DNA of 64,000 nucleotides from Diphasiastrum complanatum (taxonomy: Eukaryota > Streptophyta > Lycopodiopsida > Lycopodiales > Lycopodiaceae): the NCBI GenBank assembly GCA_029204225.1, contig CM055100.1:14512538-14576537 (forward strand). Reading direction: 5' to 3'. Below are positions 57,060 to 64,000 of the stretch, piece after piece. The number at the start of each line of letters is the position of its first letter. The stretch's first letter is position 1. A program made the position numbers and the translations under genes. A model generated the notes under the pieces. It saw only the letters and a list, made by a program, of their open reading frames with translations. It made no database searches and had not been told where the DNA came from.

Positions 57060-57755
57060 ATGTGTAATACCCTATTACATGCATTTTTTCGTGAATTATT
57101 ATTATTGTGATGCAAAAGCCCAATTAACTTATTCAAATGATGAAGTCATGTTGGCAGATTCCGAAGAATCCCCAAGTTGCCGAGTTGAGCTGTTATAAAG
57201 AGCACTTCTCACCCTTGATCGAGGAGGTCTCAGAAGGAAGAGAGAAGGATGAAGATGAGAGCCTAGAATTACTAACTAGGAATACAGTTCAAAATCATGT
57301 GAGCCTCATGGTGAATCCCAGAGAAGGAATGACCATGTAGGAGCTAGTAATATTTCTAGGCAATGTAATAAATGTAGACCCCTCTTAAATAAACTAGAGT
57401 GAGGCATCTTTTGATGGTGACTTCTAGTGGAAGAGCTAATTCCACTTGGAATTTGTAAATTAATGGAATTGTCACTTAGGCTCCACAGCCTCATAGTCTA
57501 TTTAAGAGCCCCCCTCTCTTGTGAGGGAGCTTTACTTGTAATGTCATTTACTCTTGTTGAATAAAGAAGATCTCCATGAGTTCTTGGCATTCTTGAAGCT
57601 CCTTGTTTATGACGGTTTTCTTGAGTGATGCTTTTATGAACATGCACTTCCATTTCTTGAATGTGGATGTGGATTAGTTGTGGAATAGATTAAATTTTCT
57701 ACTCTAAGAACGCTAGTCAGATTTGTGCCAAGCAGCTCAGCTTCGATATCTAAAG
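57060..57755 (+). mobile_element. LTR- or promoter-like sequence with a TATA-type motif
   Basis: A frame at 57137-57340 is unrecognised. At 57,497 CTATTTAAGAGCCCCCCTCT resembles an LTR TATA region. A small hairpin (CCCTCTCTTGTGAGGG) and a polyadenylation-like GAATAAAG near 57,558 follow. This order is typical of an LTR U3-R boundary. Ends could not be defined. Confidence 0.35.
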
Positions 57756-59275
57756 AATTTTGTGGATTCAGTGGCAAACCACAGACCTACGAGGAAGCCA
57801 TTGATAGTCCAGATAGATGGGTGGAAGACATGAACGAGGAGATCGAATCCATGAAGAAGAACGAGGTATGGACGCTACAACCAGTACCAGATAAGTAGAA
57901 AACCATTCAATGCAAATGGGTATACAAATTGAGGTATGGAGCGAATAAGCCAGACTTGTAGCGAAAGGATTTTCTCAGAAGTACGGTATCAACTACACTT
58001 AGACCTACTCTCCAATAGTCAAACATGCATCTTTGCATATGCACTGCTTACAACCTCAGAATTCACATAGTGGATGAGAAAACTGCATTCTTACATGGCA
58101 AATTAGATGAGAAGTCTACATGGACCAACCTCCCGGCTATATTTGCATGAAACGTACCACCTACACCTGTCGAATGCACAAGAGCATCTACGGTTTGAAG
58201 GAATCACAAGAAGAAGGATCATACTCTATGATCCTTGGGTTTCCAACCACTGATGGCCGATTACAGTGTTTATGTACGGGTCACAAATGGATAATCATAA
58301 TCATTATTGTCTACGTGGATGACAGATTGATCCTATGCAGAAGCGAAGAGCTGATTGCGCAAGTGAAGAGCGACATCTCAAAACATTTCGAGATAGCGGA
58401 CCTAGGACAAAGCCAGATGATACCTAGGCTTGTAGATCGACCATGACTATGATGAACGAAACCTATACCTTCATCAGTCGAGGTACATCCAAAAGATCTT
58501 AGATGATTTCAAGATGATAGATTGCAAAGGGGCCAACACCCCAATGCTTGCAAAAATGATTCTGACAAACGAAGATGGTCCGAAAAACGATGAAGAGAAA
58601 GAAGCCATGCAACACATGCCTTACAGGAGGCTAATTGGACCACTGATGTATCTAGCAGATAACACGTGCCCTGAATTTGATTATGTCGTGTTTAGAATGA
58701 GCCAATTCAACGTGAACCCAAGTCCTATACACTGGAAGATTGCAAAGCGAATCCTAGAGTACTTTCAGAAAACGAAGGATTTCGGGCTATGTTACTCCCA
58801 CGATGCCGAATTCCAGTGCACTCCTAAAACGATGCAAGTTGGGCATCACTCAAGGATGATTGTAAAAGTGTCTCAGGAGGGTGCACCATCGCAGCAAAGG
58901 CAGCCATTCTCTGGGTCAGCAAGGAGCAAACCATTACAGCTCAGTCATCCTGCGAAGCAAAATATGTCGCAACAGCCAAGATGGCCAACGAGATCACATG
59001 GCTCAATAAATTTCTTGACGGACAACGAGCCTTTGATTTTGCAAATGGACAACACATTTGCCATACACTTGATGAAGGATCCCATGTTTCATTCAAGGAC
59101 AAAACACATTGTAATCAAATATCATTTGATAAGGGACCTAGTCAAGAGAAACGAATTGAAGACCACATTCATTGGAACGAAGCAGATGGTAGTTGACATC
59201 TTTACTAAGCCCTTAGGCAAAGGAATGTTCGAGAGGCAGAGGGGCCACTGTGTCGTTTTTCTCACTAAGGTATGA
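57756..59275 (+). pseudogene. Copia RT-RNase H remnant
   Basis: Begins near SPDRWVEDMNEEIESMKKNE, then VWTLQPVPDK and a stop, and CKWVYKLRYGANKPDL. The palm has VYVDDRLILCRSEELIA near 58,310. Thumb and connection follow (DISKHFEIADLG; DCKGANTPMLAKMILT), then RLIGPLMYLADNTCPEFDYV. RNase H is frame-shifted: a central segment is out of frame around 58,830-58,990, then FHSRTKHIVIKYHLIRDLVK and VDIFTKPLGKGMFERQRG. The element ends near 59,275 against an antisense copia without a recognisable LTR. Confidence 0.85.
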
Positions 59276-59299
59276 AAAAGGCTAAGGTGCCTAAGAAAT

Positions 59300-61125
59300 G
59301 GTTAAGTCTGGAACCAGGCTTTGGGTGATTGTTTCAGCCCATAGAGCGCCTTGTGAATTTTGCATACAAGGTGCTGTTGCTTGCCATTGAGTTCGTATCC
59401 CTCTGGCTGTATCATATAGATTTCCTCTTCGATGGTTCCATTGAGGAAAGTGGTTTGGACATCCATCTGGTGGACTTCAAGATCTGTTGCGGCTGCAAAG
59501 GAGAGGAGTACGCAGATCGAAGCATGTTTGACAACTGGGCTGAAGGTTTCAAAATAATCCAGATCTGAAATCTAGGAAAAGCCTTTGGCAACTAGCCTGG
59601 CCTTGTAACGATTTAGCCTTCCTTCAGCGTCGTACCTTGCCTTGAATATCCATTTGCATGGAATTGGTTTTTGGTCCTTTGGCAGCTCAGTGAGTGTCGA
59701 TGTTTGATTCTCCATCAAAAAATCAAATTCGGCGTCCATCGCTACGTTCCACTGGTTAGCATCAGCTGTAGACATTGCCTCAGAAATGGTGTTTGGTTCT
59801 TGCACAAAGTAGCAGGCCGGATCATCCATAAATCTGGATGGAGGCTGGCTGGACCTGTTCGACCTTCTGGATTGAACTTCGGTCCTCTGATGTGGGTTGA
59901 CTCGTTGAGGTTTTAACTCATTGTCTGAGTCAACGTCGTTATTCAACAGTTGAATTTCTGGATCGGAATTGACTGGTTGCTCAATCCTTGGGTTGGATTC
60001 ATCAACAACTATTCCTTTGTGGTCGATGAACTGGTCTTCCATGAAAATGACATCTCTACTGGTGAATGCCTTCTCGGTATTCAAATTGTAAAGCTTGTAT
60101 GCCTTGTAATTTGGGAAATAGCTGATGAAGATCGTCTTCTTGCTCTTATCATCCAACTTTCTTCTTAGATCCTCAGGGATTTGAGTGAAAGCGATGCATC
60201 CAAACACTCGAATATGTTTGAGTGATGGTTTTGATCTTGTCCACACCTCATAAGGTTCTTGTCATTCAGGGCTTTGGTGATGGATCGATTCTGCAAGTAG
60301 GCAGCTGTTGTAACAGCTTCTACCCAGAATTTCTTTGGAAGAGAGACATGGGCCATCATGCTCTTGGCACTCTCAATGAGTGTCCGATTCTTCCGCTCAG
60401 CTACACCATTTGACTGAGGTGAGCAGCTGGTTGTATATTGTTGATGCATCTCATTAGCCTTACAAAAATCCTTGAATTATGTGGAGATGTACTCTCCCCC
60501 TCCATCTGTGTGTAGAGCCTTGATTTTCCTATGGGTCTAGTTTTCTGCAGACGCCTTGAACTGCATGAAAAACTTGAATGCTTCGGATTTGTTCTTCAGA
60601 TAGTAGGTTGCAATCCTTCGAGAGAAGTTATCATGAAGGTTAGGAAATAGAAAGTCCCCCCTGTGGAAGCAGTCTACATCAGGCCACAAATGTCGCTATG
60701 TACAAGGTCAAGCAAGCCCTTGAATGTATGAACTGAGTCTGAAGGCTTGCTGATAATACAGCTTTCGCATGGAGAAGTTGGCTTGCTGACTGAAGGCAGA
60801 TCTTTTACTAGACTCTGAGCTGACATTTGCTGAATACTGTTGAAGTTAAGATGGCCAAGTCTGAAATGCCACAACATATTAGTTGATTCAGAAGTGGTTG
60901 TGTGAAGAGCTTGATTGTTAGAAGAATAGCAATGGCTGAGTTTGTACAGATAGCTGCTTCTTCTTCCGTAGGCTAGAACCTTCTGGGATTTGTCAAGAAT
61001 TGTGCAGCCTTCTGTATCAAATTCGACCCTCCGACCTGAATCAGTGATTATGCTAACTGTGAAAAACTCAGATCCAAAAGATGCTAAAGTTTCATAAAGA
61101 TCTTGGCCATGGAAGTTATGCACAT
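59300..61125 (-). pseudogene. Copia protease end to mid-RT, minus strand
   Basis: Minus order: the protease tail (VEFDTEGCTILDKSQKVLAY), pre-integrase (LWHFRLGHLNFNSIQQMSAQ; SPCESCIISKPSDSVHTFKG), then integrase with stops at 60674-60676, 60537-60539 and 60477-60479. The integrase C-terminus runs HIRVFGCIAFTQIPEDLRRK to VIFMEDQFIDHKGIVVDESN. RT start is PCKWIFKARYDAEGRLNRYK, a stop, then DVQTTFLNGTIEEEIYMIQP. It ends at KAWF near 59,310. A one-base deletion near 60,630 (TCATGATAAC versus TCATCGATGAC) shifts the frame. All three integrase stops recur in the plus-strand copy at 30.5 kb. Confidence 0.9.
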
Positions 61126-61266
61126 CTAGATTGAAAAAATGATAGAAATTGTGATGTTAAGCATACTAAACATCAACTAAACATCAAAATCTGATCATAA
61201 GCTTCCACAAACAGAAACTTGCTGTCCCTGTCCGTACTTCAGAGCCTACAACCTGCATTTCACACG

Positions 61267-61710
61267 TGTGAAGCCATAGCAACAAAGAAATCACAATTCT
61301 AGTGGCTAGAATGCAAGATATGAACAAAAAAGTGAGAGAGAAGAAGATGGATCTTCAAAGAGCATAACATTCATTCAATAGAATGAAAATGAGATATGTA
61401 CATACTCGTGGAGATGGCTATTTATAGCAGCCATAGTGCCTCTTGGCCACTTGTCTTATGATAGGCTAAAATTGGGGTCCAATAGGATTCACCCATATAC
61501 CTAGAAATTTGGTCAAATAGGAATGCACCAAATTATGAGCCAATAGAAGAGCTCCACACTCGACCTCCTCTAATTAATGTGACCTCAAAAGTAGTGTACA
61601 CATACTTTGGGCCTCTACATACATGTATGAACCTATCTCTAACTTTTATTTGGCCATAGGCCTACAAAATTTCAAGTTAGGAAAATACTACTAGTTGACA
61701 ATTTTTCACA
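61267..61710 (-). mobile_element. Copia 3' LTR (minus), 444 bp
   Basis: On the minus strand it begins TGTGAAAAATTG just after the polypurine tract AAGAGGGAG. It ends GGCTTCACA, giving perfect TGTGAA/TTCACA inverted ends. A TATA-like CTATAAATAGCC (minus) lies near 61,417-61,428. The left flank is CACACG. The 5' LTR lies beyond the window, so LTR age cannot be estimated. Confidence 0.85.
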
Positions 61711-64000
61711 CTCCCTCTTCAACTAGTTTTAGCATAGATTTAGAAAGTACACCAAGACTTGTTCTATGCTTGAAAAATAAGTCCTTTCCCAATGCTTTGG
61801 TAAAGATATCAGCCACACATTCCTTTGATGGGACATGTTCAAGCTTGATCTCTTTTGCCAACACTTGTTCTCTCACAAAATGGTAAGCCACCTCGATATG
61901 TTTGCTCCTTGCATGGAAAACCGGATTGCTTGCTAGACTTTGGGCTGAAAGGTTGTCACAAAAGATGATTGGACTCTCTGAAAAATCCAGCAAATGAAGC
62001 TCCATAATCATCCTCTTGATCCACACCATCTCCTTTGTGCATGATGTCAAAGCTTTGTACTCGGCCTCACTAGAAGAAAGTGATATAGTTGCTTGTTTCT
62101 TCGACATCCATGAGATAGCTCCATCACCTATGAAAATAGCATGTGCATTTATGGATTTTCTATCCATAAGGTCTCCTGCAAAATCTGAATCTGAAAAACC
62201 AAATAAGTTAGGTGATGAGCCTCTATAAACAATGCCAAAATCTTTTGTTCCCGAGATGTATCTCAAGATCCTCTTTCCTAGTTTCCAATGTTCTATGCTA
62301 GGATCTTGCATGAATTGGCTTAATCTACCAACACAATAAGATAAATCAGGTCTTGTGATGGTTAGATATATAAGAGAACCTATTAGCTTCCTATAGAGAG
62401 TAATGTCCTCGAAGGATCTTTCATTACCTCTTATAGTTAGCTTTACATGTGATTCCATAGGTGTATCAATAGGATTTGCATCTACCATATGAAATCTATT
62501 GAGAATAGAAATAGCATACTTCTCTTGTGAAATAAAAGTGATTTGAGAAGTTCTAATTACTTCTATTCCTAAGATATAGCTCAAAAGACCAAGATCATGC
62601 ACTTCAAATTCCTTTTTTAGTGCTTTCTTGATATCTTCTATATCTTCCTTGTTCCCTCCACTTAAAATAATGTCATCCACATAAATTAGAAGGATTGTAA
62701 CATCATTAGCACTAATTCTAAAGTAAAGTGAATGATCATACTCACTCATAGTGAAGTTTTGAGAAAGTAGAAAAGAGTTAAGCCTAGCATACCAACTCCT
62801 TGGTGCTTGCTTAAGACCATACAAACTTTTTTGTAGAAAACACACATGATTAGGCTTGCTATGAGAAACATAGCTCTCGGGTTGCTCCATGTAGACTTCC
62901 TCTTCAAGATCACCATTCAAGAAAGCATTAGAAATGTCTAATTGCCAAAGATCCCATCCATAAAGAGTTGCAAGGGAAATGATTACTCTTATGCTCACCA
63001 TCTTTGCCACGGGTGCAAAGGTTTCCTCATAGTCAATGCCATGCTCTTGAGCATAACCTTTAGCCACCAACCTTGCCTTGAACTTGTTGATAGATCCATC
63101 TTGATTTGTCTTTACCTTGAAGATCCATTTGCATCCAATTGCACTTTTGCCCTTTGGAAGCTCCACCAATCTCCATGTGTTGTTCTTCATAAGTGCTTCA
63201 AACTCAAGATCCATTGCTTGGATCCATTCCTCTTTTTGCCTTGCTTCATCTACACATGAAGGTACATCAAAAGAAGTTAGGAAAGCATAGTTGGATCCAT
63301 CCACCACTTGCTTACCTTTGCCATCATAAGTGAGCCTTGAGGGTTTCACTTTATGCCTTGGAGTTCTCCTTGGAATTTGACTTGAAGAGGCTTCTTCAAC
63401 ATCCACATCCAATGTGTCATCAACTCCATTGTCATCAAGCACATTAGTTGCAACAACACCATCATCACTTGAAACAACTTTTGGAATGTTACCTTCATCA
63501 AAAATGACATCCCTACTTGTGAACACTTTCTTGATTGAAGGAACATAAATCCTATATGCTTTGCTTACTTCACTATAACCAACAAAAATGCCCTTTCTTG
63601 AAGATGGATCCTCCTTAGTTCTATCATCAAGAGTAATGTTGAAGTAGCAAATGCATCCAAAAGTTCTTAGAAACTTGACATTAGGCTTCGTACCAAACAA
63701 AGCTTCAAAAGGGGTTTTTCCTTCCAATACAACACTTGGCCATCTATTGCATAGGAAATTTGCACACAACAAAGCATCACTCCAAAAAGGTTTAGGAAGA
63801 TTAGCATTCAATCTCATTGCCTTTGCACTCTCACACAAGGTTCTATTCTTCCTCTCGGCCACTCCATTTTGTTGTGGTGTTCTTGGACATGTGTACTCCC
63901 TCTTGATCCCATGCTCATCGCAAAAGGCTTTGAATTTGTTAGAAATGTATTCACCACCATTGTCGCTCCTCAAGCATTTGATTTTGGTTGTAAATTGAGT
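61706..64000 (-). CDS. Copia Pol: integrase, reverse transcriptase, RNase H (5' end beyond window)
   Basis: The frame is open from the window edge to the TGA at 61706, about 765 codons with no stop or frameshift. It starts within the integrase core (SDNGGEYISNKF, the second catalytic Asp; TPQQNGVAERKNRTLCESAK with the Glu). It continues through the integrase C-terminus (KGIFVGYSEVSKAYRIYVPS) and RT (CKWIFKVKTNQDGSINKFKA, IDYEETFAPVAKM, LDISNAFLNGDLEEEVYMEQ). The catalytic YVDD is at 62672-62683. RNase H (ISLSSSEAEYKALTSCTKE) and the tail KHIEVAYHFVREQVLAKEIK follow. The stop codon overlaps the LTR start, as in compact copia elements. Gag and protease lie outside. This is the only retroelement here that could still be functional. 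Confidence 0.92.
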   Translation of the reverse strand, partial: TQFTTKIKCLRSDNGGEYISNKFKAFCDEHGIKREYTCPRTPQQNGVAERKNRTLCESAKAMRLNANLPKPFWSDALLCANFLCNRWPSVVLEGKTPFEALFGTKPNVKFLRTFGCICYFNITLDDRTKEDPSSRKGIFVGYSEVSKAYRIYVPSIKKVFTSRDVIFDEGNIPKVVSSDDGVVATNVLDDNGVDDTLDVDVEEASSSQIPRRTPRHKVKPSRLTYDGKGKQVVDGSNYAFLTSFDVPSCVDEARQKEEWIQAMDLEFEALMKNNTWRLVELPKGKSAIGCKWIFKVKTNQDGSINKFKARLVAKGYAQEHGIDYEETFAPVAKMVSIRVIISLATLYGWDLWQLDISNAFLNGDLEEEVYMEQPESYVSHSKPNHVCFLQKSLYGLKQAPRSWYARLNSFLLSQNFTMSEYDHSLYFRISANDVTILLIYVDDIILSGGNKEDIEDIKKALKKEFEVHDLGLLSYILGIEVIRTSQITFISQEKYAISILNRFHMVDANPIDTPMESHVKLTIRGNERSFEDITLYRKLIGSLIYLTITRPDLSYCVGRLSQFMQDPSIEHWKLGKRILRYISGTKDFGIVYRGSSPNLFGFSDSDFAGDLMDRKSINAHAIFIGDGAISWMSKKQATISLSSSEAEYKALTSCTKEMVWIKRMIMELHLLDFSESPIIFCDNLSAQSLASNPVFHARSKHIEVAYHFVREQVLAKEIKLEHVPSKECVADIFTKALGKDLFFKHRTSLGVLSKSMLKLVEEGV

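Noticed and set aside
1-64000. CRISPR arrays, operons or bacterial signals
   Set aside because: No regularly spaced direct repeats with unique spacers were seen, and introns with plant retroelements show a plant nuclear context.

Overview
This window looks like nuclear DNA from a land plant with a large, transposon-filled genome. The evidence is GT-AG introns, a plant strictosidine-synthase-like gene, a plant-type NAC-beta (BTF3) gene end, plant Ty1/copia and Ty3/gypsy LTR retrotransposons, and a TTTAGGG-type telomere motif. I cannot name the species. Only two host loci are recognisable. One is an intact four-exon strictosidine-synthase-like/APMAP-like gene on the minus strand (27519-29395, 389 codons by my exon model). 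The other is the last three coding exons of a NAC-beta gene on the plus strand (38260-38875); its 5' exons are not visible. A third locus (23460-24180) is an unrecognised, acidic, spliced coding fragment that ends at a copia remnant.

Layout. 1-2.2 kb: a copia LTR, primer-binding site (PBS) and broken gag. 2.2-11 kb: decayed, mostly AT-rich DNA with a C-rich block at 4.76-6.34 kb. 11-15.3 kb: LTR-like DNA and a mosaic of copia pieces in both orientations. 16.04-16.88 kb: an 840-bp foldback palindrome. 17.5-21.2 kb: a copia nested in a copia, between two inverted copies of an unrecognised sequence. 23.0-23.2 kb: eight CACGTG boxes. 24.2-26.3 kb: copia RT/RNase H plus 3' LTR. 26.6-27.0 kb: a tRNA-derived insertion with a 15-bp target duplication, then an AACCGT-rich stretch. 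27.5-29.4 kb: the intact gene. 30.5-35.6 kb: a deleted copia, an opposing gag-protease element and gypsy-type LTR pieces. 37.9-38.9 kb: microsatellites and the NAC-beta exons. 41.8-61.1 kb: densely nested and inverted copia and gypsy fragments. 61.3-64.0 kb: the youngest-looking element, with pol open for about 2.3 kb and a 3' LTR, running off the right edge.

The main structural result is that two gypsy integrase halves, 7.7 kb apart on opposite strands, each abut an LTR of the same copia family at the same codon. The two copia pieces also complement each other. This is best explained by a copia inserted into a gypsy, followed by an inversion of about 8.4 kb (roughly 47,005-55,382). Other notable signals are three nonsense codons shared by two copia copies 29 kb apart, an 18-nt telomere-repeat patch inside RNase H, and a copia-like gag followed by a Ty3-type protease. 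All alignments were made by eye, so boundaries and similarities are approximate.
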